From Psychrobium sp. MM17-31 (GTDB lineage Bacteria; Pseudomonadota; Gammaproteobacteria; Enterobacterales; Psychrobiaceae), in NCBI RefSeq assembly GCF_022347785.1, contig NZ_JAKRGA010000005.1, positions 322,108 through 386,107 on the forward strand: 64,000 nucleotides of DNA, given 5' to 3'. A program made the translations under genes and the position numbers. The notes below the pieces were generated by a model, which was not told the DNA's origin, made no database searches, and saw only the letters and a list, made by a program, of their open reading frames with translations. Every line of letters starts with the position of its first letter. The first letter of the stretch is position 1. Shown piece after piece: positions 9,412 through 18,105 of the stretch.

Positions 9412-10293
9412 CTATTTCATCTTGCTATTTATCGCGCCAATAGCTAATTCAACAGCCTTCGGCTTACCACTTGAATAAGCGTGTAAAGCGAACACTTCAT
9501 TCGGTGGTAATTGGTAATCAGCAACAACCTTCACTAGTGCAGGCTCTTGAGCGACAATAAAGTGCGGAAGTAACGCAATGCCAGCGCCTGCTTTTGCTAA
9601 CGCTACAACTGTTGGCAAGGAGTTAGCACGGCGCTGTGGTGTAAAAGACAGATTTAGTTGCTTATTTGTCGACTGAACATGAGTCAGTTGATGATTTACA
9701 TGACTTCCTTGCCAGTCATTAGCGATATAGTTAATTGTCGACCATTCAATAGCGTTATCACTAAAGTGTTTATCGATGTAAGTTTGCGAGGCACACAATA
9801 CATCGCGAAACTCGCCGAGTTTTACTTGCCGATAATCACTGTCAGGCAATTCCCCTACCCGCACTGCAATATCAATATTGTTTTTAATGAGATCTTGGCG
9901 CTGATCATCAGCAATAAGCACAGGCTTCATTAGCGGATGTTTAATCAACAGTTCACCAATTGCTGGGGCGACTACGCTGTCCATCAATGCATGAGGGGCC
10001 GTAATGGTAACAATTCCCTTGGCAACTTCCTGCGCCGCTTGCGCCTGTTGCCACGCTTGTTTAGTGAGTTGATTAATTTGTTTGCACTGTTGATAGAACT
10101 CTTTTCCCACTGGCGTTAACGTCTGACGGCGTGTAGTGCGATTTAATAGGGATATACCAAGTTCTTGTTCTAACGCCTTTAAGTGTTGGCTAATCACGGA
10201 TTTAGATACTTCTAGCGCTTCTGCGGCCTTGCTAATACCACCAGCTTCCACGATTTGGCAAAAGATCTGAATATGACGAGATTGATTAAGCAT
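9412..10293 (-). CDS. LysR family transcriptional regulator
   Basis: A 293-residue LysR-type regulator. The N-terminal helix-turn-helix is clear at residues 8-65 (FCQIVEAGGISKAAEALEVS, then SQHLKALEQELG and LLNRTTRR), followed by an effector-binding domain from about residue 90. LysR proteins commonly control a divergently transcribed neighbour; here that is the NTF2-like gene starting 98 bases away, making it the leading target. The coinducer cannot be told from sequence. Confidence 0.92.
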   Translation of the reverse strand: MLNQSRHIQIFCQIVEAGGISKAAEALEVSKSVISQHLKALEQELGISLLNRTTRRQTLTPVGKEFYQQCKQINQLTKQAWQQAQAAQEVAKGIVTITAPHALMDSVVAPAIGELLIKHPLMKPVLIADDQRQDLIKNNIDIAVRVGELPDSDYRQVKLGEFRDVLCASQTYIDKHFSDNAIEWSTINYIANDWQGSHVNHQLTHVQSTNKQLNLSFTPQRRANSLPTVVALAKAGAGIALLPHFIVAQEPALVKVVADYQLPPNEVFALHAYSSGKPKAVELAIGAINSKMK

Positions 10294-10391
10294 ACTGTTT
10301 AATTTTTACGAACAATTATTTCTAAATTACGCTGTTTTTCATTAACTATCTAGTCTCTAAACTATGTCCATCATTTGAAGGAGACCTATTC

Positions 10392-10781
10392 ATGAGCAAT
10401 CAATTATCAAACGAGCAAAAAGAAATTGTTTTAGCAGCAGTAAACCGTGCAAGCGAAACGTGGAAAAATTCATTTAACTCACAAAACGCGGCAGGTTGTG
10501 CAGGCCAATATGAAAGTGACGCAGTAATGCACGCACGCCCATTCGGCACCTTTACTGGAACAGCAGAGATTCAAGCATTCTGGCAGAAGCTTATTGATGA
10601 TGGTTTCAAAGGTGTTGAATACATCGCGCCAAAATTAGAGGTGATTGACGAAAGCAGCGCTTTATTAACTTCTGGCTGGAAAATGAATAATGCGTCTGGC
10701 GTCATCCATAAAGAACTATGGGTATTACAGGAAGACGGCAGCGCTAAATTACGCGAAGATGATTTTGAAGCATTAGCGTAA
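10392..10781 (+). CDS. NTF2-like/SnoaL-type small protein
   Basis: A 129-residue protein with the layout of the NTF2-like superfamily: an N-terminal helix (WKNSFNSQNAAGCAGQYESD), then AVMHARPFGTFTGTAEIQAF, where a pocket residue commonly sits, then a curved sheet ending in KELWVLQEDGSAKLREDDF. Such proteins include isomerases, ketosteroid-type enzymes and ligand binders, so the reaction is open. A ribosome site GAAGGAGACC precedes the ATG. It is divergent from the LysR gene, which probably regulates it. Confidence 0.8.
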   Translation: MSNQLSNEQKEIVLAAVNRASETWKNSFNSQNAAGCAGQYESDAVMHARPFGTFTGTAEIQAFWQKLIDDGFKGVEYIAPKLEVIDESSALLTSGWKMNNASGVIHKELWVLQEDGSAKLREDDFEALA

Positions 10782-10793
10782 AACCAAAAATTA

Positions 10794-10819
10794 AAGCTAG
10801 CGTTTTAAAACGCTAGCTT
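10794..10819. terminator. 26-bp perfect palindrome, bidirectional terminator
   Basis: A perfect 26-bp palindrome with arms AAGCTAGCGTTTT, between two convergent genes. Its right arm contains the stop codon of the minus-strand membrane protein gene. No long T-run follows on either side, so termination efficiency is uncertain. Confidence 0.65.
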
Positions 10820-11190
10820 GTCCATTCATTAACGCCTACTTTCATTTCTTGGTTCTTCAAATACGAAAATCGATACCAGAAATAATAAACCGCTATCGCG
10901 GTGCCAATGGGAAATGAAAACAGAAAAACACATGAAGTCACCAGTAAAATTGGCGAAGCTAAAGCATGCTGCATATAGTGAAGAATGCCGCCTATTATCG
11001 CCAGCAATGGAATTGAAGAAATAAGAATGAGTACAATATTTTGAAACGCCGTTAGTTCAGCATCACCGAAATATGAGTTTATTTCTTTGAGTTGCTCAAC
11101 AATCATTGGCACGGTAACTAGCATTATGCAGCCGCCTAACAAGCCAATACCGATAAAAATCCAACCAAGTCTAAAATGATGATTATCCAT
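10813..11190 (-). CDS. Small membrane protein, function unknown
   Basis: A 125-residue protein with about three membrane helices (approximately residues 9-32, 50-70 and 79-104) and a short polar C-terminus. No family was recognised. It is 36 bases downstream of a methyltransferase gene on the same strand and may be cotranscribed with it. Its stop lies in a palindrome shared with the convergent NTF2-like gene. Confidence 0.68.
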   Translation of the reverse strand: MDNHHFRLGWIFIGIGLLGGCIMLVTVPMIVEQLKEINSYFGDAELTAFQNIVLILISSIPLLAIIGGILHYMQHALASPILLVTSCVFLFSFPIGTAIAVYYFWYRFSYLKNQEMKVGVNEWTS

Positions 11191-11226
11191 GTAACTTCCC
11201 TTTCAAATCCTTTGAATAGCCGTTTG

Positions 11227-11814
11227 CTATGTTCGTTGAACGATGAAATAACAGTGTAGTTCATATTCAACATAATGGCAGACACAGCCACATTGATCGA
11301 TCAGCGCTAAGTGTTTCTTGAATCCCAAAGTGCCATAGTAAACTTCGACGCCCATGGCATCATCGGTATGTTGCTGAGGTTCTTCGATGCCACCAGCACT
11401 AAAAATTAGTACGCCGTCTTTTGTTAACATCGACATCAGCTTAGTCATTAACGCTTCTTGCTGCGCTAGAGGCACGTGCCAAATGCTATCCCACGCGGTA
11501 ATGAAATCGTATTTATTAGACGGTTGCCATTGGCAAATATCAGCATGAATAAATTCGATATTAGGATGTCTTTCTTGTGCTAATTGCAGCATTTTCTGTG
11601 AAATGTCGATGCCCTGTGGCGTGAAGCCATGGCTAAGTAATAAATCGATAAAACGTCCCGTACAGCCACAACCAACATCCAAGGCTAAACCGCTATTTTT
11701 GGCATAACTCAGCGCTTTCTCATGTTGAGCAATACCGTTAGTGCGATCAAAACCTTCCCGCTGCCACAAATGAGTAATTTGGTCGTAGGCTTTACCAGTA
11801 TCTATCGGCTGCAT
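11227..11814 (-). CDS. Class I SAM-dependent methyltransferase
   Basis: A 195-residue Rossmann-fold methyltransferase. Motif I is ALDVGCGCTGRFIDLLLSHG (about residues 40-60), motif II is GIDISQKMLQLA, motif III includes FIHADICQW, and FITAWDSIWHVPL corresponds to motif IV. It transfers a methyl group from S-adenosylmethionine; the acceptor cannot be assigned. It is a minimal single domain with no extra substrate domain. It lies downstream of the ctlX-like gene on the same strand with a 45-base gap. Confidence 0.88.
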   Translation of the reverse strand: MQPIDTGKAYDQITHLWQREGFDRTNGIAQHEKALSYAKNSGLALDVGCGCTGRFIDLLLSHGFTPQGIDISQKMLQLAQERHPNIEFIHADICQWQPSNKYDFITAWDSIWHVPLAQQEALMTKLMSMLTKDGVLIFSAGGIEEPQQHTDDAMGVEVYYGTLGFKKHLALIDQCGCVCHYVEYELHCYFIVQRT

Positions 11815-11859
11815 AGTTTTTCCTTCGCAAGGTGAATCAACTATGCAGCATACTCCGTT

Positions 11860-12780
11860 TTAGCGACGACTTAAATGCACTCCCGCCAGCATACAACGCA
11901 CCGAGCCACCAGCGAGTTCGAGTGCAGAGACATCGAGTGGTAATAACTTAACACGCTGTGATAACAGTGTTTTTTGCTCTTGTGTCAGAGCATTAAAAGC
12001 AGTTTGTGATAACGCAAGTAAGCGTTGGCCATTACCTTGTAGCTCTATCGCATTTCCACAAAAAGAACCTATTTGTTGTTCGGTTAGCTGAATGACTAAC
12101 TTACCGGCGTTTTCAAAACGGCGAACGATTTGTTGACGACGAAATTCATCCGTCATCATTTCAAACCCTGCCATGACAAAATCGCTACCAATGCACATTA
12201 AAACATTGGTGTGGTAAACCGCCGTGCCGTTGCTATCGCAGGCATCAAATACCATGGGTTCGATATTAAAGTGAGTGCAAAAGCGCTCTAACACGTGAGA
12301 GTCGGTACGATTAGAACGCGCGGCGTAGGCAATGCGCTCGACGTGATCTAACACCATTGCCCCAGTCCCTTCCAAGAAAATATCGTCGTACTCAAGGCCT
12401 GAGTAGTCAATAATATCTTGAACGCGGTATTGCGCCTTTAGCATATCAATAATATCGCTGCGACGCTCTTGGCGACGGTTCGGCGCATACATCGGATAGA
12501 TAGCGATTTGCCCACCTAGATGAGTAGAAAACCAGTTATTAGGAAATACTGAATCAGGTGTTTTAGTCCCTTTATCTTCGAACAAATGCACAGTGACGCC
12601 ATTTTGTTGCAACTCATCAGCCATGGCGGTTACTTGTTCAAATGCTTGCTGTTTTATATGTTGTTCGTCAATCAACGATGCTGTTTGAAAGCTGTTATCA
12701 CCACGTGTTTGCTCGTTGGGTACAAAATGATGCGGTCTGATCATCACTACCGCCGATGGCGCTTGGGGAAATAATGACAT
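11860..12780 (-). CDS. ctlX: Citrulline hydrolase (CtlX-like) of the amidinotransferase superfamily
   Basis: A 306-residue guanidine-modifying (amidinotransferase/deiminase) enzyme. Landmarks are MIRPHHFVPNEQTRGDN at the start, VFPNNWFSTHLGG, FLEGTGAMVLDH with Glu 138, the catalytic His in AVYHTNVL (His 190) and the catalytic Cys in GGSVRCMLAG (Cys 296). The family includes dimethylargininases, arginine deiminases and CtlX, which hydrolyses citrulline to ornithine. The gene directly downstream of ornithine cyclodeaminase (8-base gap) favours the CtlX assignment: citrulline to ornithine to proline. Substrate choice within the family is inference. Confidence 0.82.
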   Translation of the reverse strand: MSLFPQAPSAVVMIRPHHFVPNEQTRGDNSFQTASLIDEQHIKQQAFEQVTAMADELQQNGVTVHLFEDKGTKTPDSVFPNNWFSTHLGGQIAIYPMYAPNRRQERRSDIIDMLKAQYRVQDIIDYSGLEYDDIFLEGTGAMVLDHVERIAYAARSNRTDSHVLERFCTHFNIEPMVFDACDSNGTAVYHTNVLMCIGSDFVMAGFEMMTDEFRRQQIVRRFENAGKLVIQLTEQQIGSFCGNAIELQGNGQRLLALSQTAFNALTQEQKTLLSQRVKLLPLDVSALELAGGSVRCMLAGVHLSRR

Positions 12781-12788
12781 AATGACTC

Positions 12789-13823
12789 CTACAGGGTGAT
12801 ACCAAATAAATTACGAGGATCTTGCGGATTAGCTAATAGCTCCAATTGTTGACCATCGGAATTTGCCAAATCAAAGACATAACGCAATGCAGAGTAATCC
12901 TCTACCGCAAAGCCGACGCCATCAAAGATAATGAGTTCATTTTGAGCCGTGCGCCCTTGTATCTCACCTTTAATCACACGATGCATTTCGGTAACACTAA
13001 ACTCAGGTGTTAGCTGCTGAATATCCCCTTCGATACGCGTTTGAGGCTCGTACTCAACAAACACCTTAGCGCGCAATAACAGATCATCTTCCAGCTCGGT
13101 TTTTCCAGGACAATCACCACCAATCGCATTGACATAAAGCGCGTCCTTAACCATTTCGCTGGTTAAGATGGTGGCGTTTTTCTTATCGGCGGTGCAGGTA
13201 GTGATAATCTGCGCACCTTGCAACGCTTGCTCTGCGCTATCACACACAACTACTTCGATATCATAACTGCGCAGGTTATCGCGACATTTAGCGATGGCTG
13301 CTGGATCGATATCGTATAAACGCACAGTTTTGACACCGATTACATGATTAAAGGCAATGGCTTGAAACTCAGATTGCGCACCACAACCTATCATCGCCAT
13401 AGTCGTTGCATTTTCGGGCGCTAGGTATTTGGCCATCATTGCCGAAGTTGCCGCCGTGCGAAGTGCAGTAAGTAGCGTCATTTCAGAGAGCATTAATGGA
13501 TAACCGCTATCAACGTCAGATAGCACACCAAAGGCCGTTACGGTTTGCAGTCCGCGTTTGGTGTTTTTAGGATGGCCATTAACGTATTTAAAGCTGAATT
13601 TATCGAGGTTACCCGTTGGCATTAACTCAATAACACCTTCTGGCGAATGAGCTGCATAGCGCGGCGATTTATCAAAACCGTCCCACTGCATAAAATCTTG
13701 CTCTAAATACTCTATTAAGCCAGTAATAAATGCAGGGATCCCCTGTGTATTAACTAAAGAAATCATGTCATTTACACCAACGAATTGAACATTGGATAAG
13801 TCATTTTTTATTTGAGAATTCAT
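12789..13823 (-). CDS. ocd: Ornithine cyclodeaminase
   Basis: About 344 residues. The open frame runs back to 13910, but the extra N-terminal 29 residues are hydrophobic and unlike the family, so I start at MNSQIKNDLSNVQF. The enzyme uses tightly bound NAD to convert L-ornithine to L-proline plus ammonia. Features are KYVNGHPKNTKRGLQTVTAF (substrate site with Lys), LLTALRTAATSAM (Arg), and the Rossmann loop TMAMIGCGAQSEFQ followed by RLYDIDPAA. It is the first gene of a minus-strand unit with the ctlX-like gene and is divergent from an Lrp/AsnC regulator. Confidence 0.9.
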   Translation of the reverse strand: MNSQIKNDLSNVQFVGVNDMISLVNTQGIPAFITGLIEYLEQDFMQWDGFDKSPRYAAHSPEGVIELMPTGNLDKFSFKYVNGHPKNTKRGLQTVTAFGVLSDVDSGYPLMLSEMTLLTALRTAATSAMMAKYLAPENATTMAMIGCGAQSEFQAIAFNHVIGVKTVRLYDIDPAAIAKCRDNLRSYDIEVVVCDSAEQALQGAQIITTCTADKKNATILTSEMVKDALYVNAIGGDCPGKTELEDDLLLRAKVFVEYEPQTRIEGDIQQLTPEFSVTEMHRVIKGEIQGRTAQNELIIFDGVGFAVEDYSALRYVFDLANSDGQQLELLANPQDPRNLFGITL

Positions 13824-13904
13824 ATTAAATATTCCGCTGAGTGAAGTTTTAAATATGCTAACGCGCTCAAACGTTATAAAAAATGGTAATAATTTGCATA
13901 ATTC

Positions 13905-13928
13905 GTACAATTTTCTGTCATTATGTAC
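13905..13928. promoter_or_regulatory. Candidate operator in the ocd / Lrp-family divergent promoter
   Basis: An interrupted inverted repeat, GTACA and TGTAC separated by 14 bases, lies in the 134-bp region between ocd and the divergent Lrp/AsnC gene. Lrp-family regulators bind short AT-rich inverted repeats near their own genes, so this is a plausible site; the arms are only 5 bases. Confidence 0.35.
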
Positions 13929-13957
13929 ACACCTATTAGCTATTTGTAGAAAAGTTA

Positions 13958-14413
13958 ATGTCTACTTCAACTAACATCACCAAACGTGCCTACTTACACG
14001 ATGCTATCGACAAGGAGCTGCTCGCTATTTTGCGAGCCGATGGTCGCGCTTCCGTCTCCAAACTTGCGACAATGCTCAATATATCGCGCGGTACGGTACA
14101 AAACCGATTAGATAGATTAGTTAGTAGTGGGGCTATTCTCGGTTTTACTGTGCGTGCTCATGACGAATTAGAAACCGACGTGGTTAAGGCGATGATGATG
14201 ATTGAAGTCGTTGGCAAATCAACTAATCAAGTAATTCAAAAGCTGCGTGGAATCCCGCAATTAACTAAACTACATACGACCAATGGAAATTGGGATTTAG
14301 TGGCTGAAATACGAGCGTCAGATTTACAAGAATTTGATAGAGTGCTTAGTGATGTGAGAACTATCGATGGTGTGCTCAATAGTGAAACTAGTATTCTGCT
14401 AAGGTCGGTATAA
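13958..14413 (+). CDS. Lrp/AsnC family transcriptional regulator
   Basis: A 151-residue regulator with an AsnC-type helix-turn-helix at about residues 15-65 (LLAILRADGRASVSKLATML, then SRGTVQNRLDRLVSSGAI) and a C-terminal RAM ligand-binding domain ending near residue 145. Members sense amino acids and form octamers or higher assemblies. It is divergent from the ocd-ctlX pair and very likely controls it, responding to an amino acid such as ornithine, citrulline or arginine; that ligand is inference. Confidence 0.9.
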   Translation: MSTSTNITKRAYLHDAIDKELLAILRADGRASVSKLATMLNISRGTVQNRLDRLVSSGAILGFTVRAHDELETDVVKAMMMIEVVGKSTNQVIQKLRGIPQLTKLHTTNGNWDLVAEIRASDLQEFDRVLSDVRTIDGVLNSETSILLRSV

Positions 14414-14417
14414 AAAA

Positions 14418-14433
14418 GGGCGCCTAAGCGCCC
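14418..14433. terminator. Bidirectional terminator GGGCGC-CTAA-GCGCCC
   Basis: A six-base GC stem with a CTAA loop, preceded by six A residues and followed by a T-rich stretch. It is placed between the convergent Lrp-family gene and the lipoprotein gene. Confidence 0.8.
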
Positions 14434-14449
14434 TATTCTTTATTGTTAA

Positions 14450-15955
14450 CTATAAACTAGCTATCCAATCTTTACACTGTTGGTCAGTGGTTGGCACGGT
14501 AATACTAGTGTTAGCAAAAGCCGTGTTAGTAGACCAATTTTTTTCATCTTTATCGTAATCAAACACGAAGCTGGTGCTATCCGTAGTTTTAATACGCAAT
14601 GCTTCTTCGGTTCCCGCTAATCGCAGCGTTAAATCGATAAAGTAATCGGATTTATCCCAATTACCCGTTAGCAGTGTGCCGTTGGTATTTTGCGAGTCAT
14701 TTGGCTTGCGCAAGTTTTGGAATTTAACACAGGCCGTAACATTACCGCTGCTTTCCCCATTAAAGAAGAAACCAATAACCGCATCGCGTTTAACGTTTTT
14801 ATCGGTTAACACTAAATGCATATCCGTTAAATCTGTTGGCAATTGATTGCGAGCGCGCATACGCAATGTGCCAGCATCAATATCCCCCACCGTATTTAGC
14901 CCGTTAAAGTAATCAGCATCGAAACTATCTTCACCGAGATCGTCGAGTACAACTTCATTAAGTACGATATCGGTTAGCACTTGATTATTATCTAATGCAT
15001 CCTGCAGACTTTGATCGAGAAAGTTATTGCCAGAAATAGCCATCACACGGGCTTTTGATTCAGTAAGATCTTTTGATAACTGTGTCGTTAGCAAATTATG
15101 AAGCTTAGTTAGGCTGTCAATAATAGCGCGTATACGCTCATTAATATCCGATGACGACACTGCTCGCTGTAAACCTTTTTCAGGTGCACTATTTTTGCTG
15201 ACAATAAAGCTATCTAAACGGGTTCTAACCTGAGTCAATAATTTATTAATGCGCTCATCTGTCATGTCTTTAAGTAAAGACGCTAATGACAGCCTTTCTT
15301 CTTTGCTTAGTTTATTGATAGCGTCATACGTATAACCAGCAACATCAACAGGTAAATCTTCATTATCACCGATTTCTGGATACTCTTGCGCGATTTCATT
15401 ACTAATTAACTCAACGACTTTATGGAGTGTAAATGCCAATCCAAATGCTGAATCACCAGATAGAAATGCATCTTGCATAATATTTTGATTAGCTTCGATA
15501 CTTTGTTGTTCGTTAATTGCTATGTCGCCAACACTGGTTAGCGGCGTAATGTATTGAATGCCGCTGTTACCTGTATACATGGTGCTCATACGTGAATTAA
15601 CACGCTCTAACGTCGTTAGATCATACCCACCAACAGCAACTAATTTAACGGGATCATTACTTGGTAATTTCAAACAATAACGGCTGTTATCCGCACAGTA
15701 ATCTTCACCATCTTTACCGAAACTGTAGTAACCGTTTTTATCGGTAAATGCCCAAGGCTCAAACGGATCTAAAACGTCATCTTCATTGTAATCTGCAAAA
15801 ACAATAGCGCTGGCAATAAAAGGATCTATTACCGCGCCATTTACCACGACCTGTGTTTGAGTCGCATCGACAACGTCTTGCTCATCTGGTGAACAACCTG
15901 CCAATGCGCTAATTACGCCAACGGCTAACAGAGATTTAATAAATTTCATGGTCAT
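14450..15955 (-). CDS. Large predicted outer-envelope lipoprotein, function unknown
   Basis: A 501-residue protein with a lipobox LAGC (Cys 21). The segment after the anchor, VVNGAVIDPFIASAIVFADY followed by NEDDVLDPFEPW, resembles the Ca-binding and carboxypeptidase-regulatory-like domains seen at the start of many marine surface lipoproteins: an acidic loop DYNEDDVLDPFE, then YYSF. The middle is helical (residues 150-320) and the C-terminal part beta-rich. A second ATG two codons in is an alternative start. It lies 5 bases downstream of the TraF-like barrel gene, so the two are cotranscribed and may form one complex. No enzyme motif was seen. Confidence 0.75.
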   Translation of the reverse strand: MTMKFIKSLLAVGVISALAGCSPDEQDVVDATQTQVVVNGAVIDPFIASAIVFADYNEDDVLDPFEPWAFTDKNGYYSFGKDGEDYCADNSRYCLKLPSNDPVKLVAVGGYDLTTLERVNSRMSTMYTGNSGIQYITPLTSVGDIAINEQQSIEANQNIMQDAFLSGDSAFGLAFTLHKVVELISNEIAQEYPEIGDNEDLPVDVAGYTYDAINKLSKEERLSLASLLKDMTDERINKLLTQVRTRLDSFIVSKNSAPEKGLQRAVSSSDINERIRAIIDSLTKLHNLLTTQLSKDLTESKARVMAISGNNFLDQSLQDALDNNQVLTDIVLNEVVLDDLGEDSFDADYFNGLNTVGDIDAGTLRMRARNQLPTDLTDMHLVLTDKNVKRDAVIGFFFNGESSGNVTACVKFQNLRKPNDSQNTNGTLLTGNWDKSDYFIDLTLRLAGTEEALRIKTTDSTSFVFDYDKDEKNWSTNTAFANTSITVPTTDQQCKDWIASL

Positions 15956-15960
15956 CGTCC

Positions 15961-17232
15961 TTAAAATTGGTTGCTAATAGAAAGATTAATGAATGCACCG
16001 CGCGTCGTTGAATCGCCGTCAATTTCCGTTTTATCTAACGAGTAGCCAAGACCTAAACCAAACCAGCCCCAAGTCAATTCACCTGACAGGTAACTTAGCT
16101 CGTTGCCAACAAGGTTGTTTGAATAAGTTAAACGGGCATTAGGCGCAAATGAAGTTTCTGGTTTGTAGCCAACAGATGCCGTCATCCACTGCTCTTCAAC
16201 ACCAACAGGTGTTACGTGATCGCTCTCAAGGCTGAAATCGGCACTAAAGCGCTCATTGTCAGAAATATAGTTCGCTTGGAAGGTTGCGTAGCTGGTTGCC
16301 TTATAGGTTTCAGTGAGGTCAATGCGATCAGAGTAAGACAACGCAGTTAAACAATTACTGCGGCTAATGTCATTGGTTAAATCACCACAATTTTTACCCA
16401 ATTCACCATAATCAAACTCTGGCTCATTGACGTTTGATAAGGTTAAGCCGAGATTGTAGTTTTTCGCTGACCAGTAAGCGGATAAATCTAAGGCTATTTC
16501 AGTGGTTTCATTTTTGAAATCTTCGTAATCATCGAGGAAAGTATCCGATAAATCATCATCGCCGTCCGCTGCTTGAAAACCGATAACCTGCTTTGATAGA
16601 CCTAAACGCTGTACATTTAAACGCGCACCAAGGTGTAAATCACCTTGTTTTGGTTGCCACACTAATCGGCTGTAACCAAATGAGAACTCGAGCATATCGG
16701 CAACTTTTACATAACCAGCAGCATTCGTTTCAATGGTTTGCTGTAGAGGGTTATAACGAACTGTGTCATCTAAAATATCAATATGAGCAGTGCCATAAGT
16801 ACGCGTACTAAAGCTAAATGCATCTTTCTCACGCTTCCAAAGTACTGATAGTGGTAGCTCTAAACCAACGTTAACATCGGCGTAGCCTTTATCGCCTGCC
16901 AGCTTTAATACGGCATTAAAGCGATCAATTAAGGCATTAGCTTCATCCAGCGTAATGTCATCGCGATCGAGTTCATCGATTAAATCTTCGATATCATCGG
17001 CAAAATCAGCATCGCCAATTTCACCACCAAAACGCAGTGAAGTTAAGAAAGCAAAACTGGCTGACTCTTTAGTGTGAGCGTTAACACTCGCAGCGTTTAC
17101 ACCATTCATGGCATAAGCATTATGAGTAGCAACGCTATAACGTGAATTACTCACTTGATCACCTTGTGCAGCATAGAGTGGCGAGCAGAGTAATAAGGAT
17201 AATGGGGCAAGTTTTTTGAATTTCATGTTCAA
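15961..17232 (-). CDS. TraF-like (TraF_2 family) outer-membrane protein
   Basis: A 423-residue exported protein, beginning MNMKFKKLAPLSLLLCSPLY with a signal peptide cleaved near residue 22. The start of the mature chain (SRYSVATHNAYAMNGVNAAS) and the aspartate-rich helical insert near residues 75-105 match the family annotated as conjugal transfer protein TraF (TraF_2), whose members are largely chromosomal and resemble FadL-type beta barrels. Alternating hydrophobic strands to a final Phe (LSISNQF) support outer-membrane insertion. No other conjugation genes are present, so the transfer name should not be read as function. It is coupled to the downstream lipoprotein gene. Confidence 0.72.
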   Translation of the reverse strand: MNMKFKKLAPLSLLLCSPLYAAQGDQVSNSRYSVATHNAYAMNGVNAASVNAHTKESASFAFLTSLRFGGEIGDADFADDIEDLIDELDRDDITLDEANALIDRFNAVLKLAGDKGYADVNVGLELPLSVLWKREKDAFSFSTRTYGTAHIDILDDTVRYNPLQQTIETNAAGYVKVADMLEFSFGYSRLVWQPKQGDLHLGARLNVQRLGLSKQVIGFQAADGDDDLSDTFLDDYEDFKNETTEIALDLSAYWSAKNYNLGLTLSNVNEPEFDYGELGKNCGDLTNDISRSNCLTALSYSDRIDLTETYKATSYATFQANYISDNERFSADFSLESDHVTPVGVEEQWMTASVGYKPETSFAPNARLTYSNNLVGNELSYLSGELTWGWFGLGLGYSLDKTEIDGDSTTRGAFINLSISNQF

Positions 17233-17459
17233 AATTCCTTTTACGTGAGAAGTGCGTTTAAAACAGATTTAATTAATTGAACCATACAAAGTAGCTATTA
17301 GACAGTGATTTCAGACAATAAAGTAGTGTTTAACCTTACTTTCCCTTACGTATTCTTACATAAACGAACATTTCCCCCACAGTATCCAACAGTCTAAGAC
17401 ACTTTATTTTCATATGATGTTTGCCATCGAAATAACACGATTCAACTTACAAGGAAAAT

Positions 17460-18068
17460 ATGATGACTAAACTGAAAACACTATCAATCTCGCTGGTTGC
17501 GATTTTGGGAACAGTTGGCGTTAGCTCAATGGCACAGGCGGCAACTAAAGGCCCACATAGCGTTGGCGTTCAATTAGCTGGTGGCGGTGCTGAATACAAA
17601 AATTCAAAACAAGACGGCGATGGCGCTGGTTCTATTTACTTTCACTACAACTACAATTTTTCTGACATGTTTGCGCTAGAAGTCGGTTTAAACGGCGGTG
17701 GCGATGCCGAAGATTGGAAATGTAAAGACACTAAAGACAAGCTAGTGTGTGAGAGACAAACCAATAAGTTCTTTAACCTAGCGGCAGATGATTTTAAATA
17801 CGGTAACTTAGTGGTTGCCGCCAAAGGTCAATACGCCTTAACAGAGCGCAACAGCTTATACGGCAAACTCGGCGCTAACTTTTACGATTACGAAATTAAC
17901 AATGGTAAAAACAAGCTAGTCAGCGATGATGGCATTGGTTTATTCGCCGAAGCAGGTTGGCAATATCAATGGGATAACGGCGTCGCTGTCAAAGCGGGTT
18001 ATCAATTGATGAACATGGGAGATTTAAAAGTATCTGGCACGACTTTAGGTGTTAGTTACCAGTTTTAA
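17460..18068 (+). CDS. OmpA-like outer-membrane beta-barrel protein
   Basis: A 202-residue protein with a signal peptide ending AQA (residue 27) and a mature chain of alternating strands ending in LGVSYQF, the terminal Phe recognised by the Bam machinery. The repeated YNFSDMFALEVGLNGGG-like hairpins fit an eight-stranded OmpA/OmpW-size barrel. Two ATGs are adjacent (17460 and 17463); the second has the better spacing from AAGGA. It is a single gene followed by a terminator. Function is unknown; small barrels of this type range from structural to stress-related roles. Confidence 0.78.
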   Translation: MMTKLKTLSISLVAILGTVGVSSMAQAATKGPHSVGVQLAGGGAEYKNSKQDGDGAGSIYFHYNYNFSDMFALEVGLNGGGDAEDWKCKDTKDKLVCERQTNKFFNLAADDFKYGNLVVAAKGQYALTERNSLYGKLGANFYDYEINNGKNKLVSDDGIGLFAEAGWQYQWDNGVAVKAGYQLMNMGDLKVSGTTLGVSYQF

Positions 18069-18077
18069 TCATCATTG

Positions 18078-18105
18078 GGAAAGGCGTTAAGCGCCTTTCC
18101 TTTTT
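18078..18105. terminator. Rho-independent terminator
   Basis: A nine-base stem GGAAAGGCG with a five-base loop TTAAG, then TTTTT. It follows the barrel gene and faces the end of the LytTR operon. Confidence 0.85.

Noticed and set aside
13824..13910. N-terminal extension of ornithine cyclodeaminase
   Set aside because: The 29 extra residues are hydrophobic and unlike the family, and they overlap the divergent promoter region.
15961..17232. Evidence for a conjugative element because of the TraF name
   Set aside because: The family is mainly chromosomal outer-membrane proteins and no relaxase, coupling protein, pilus gene or integrase is present.
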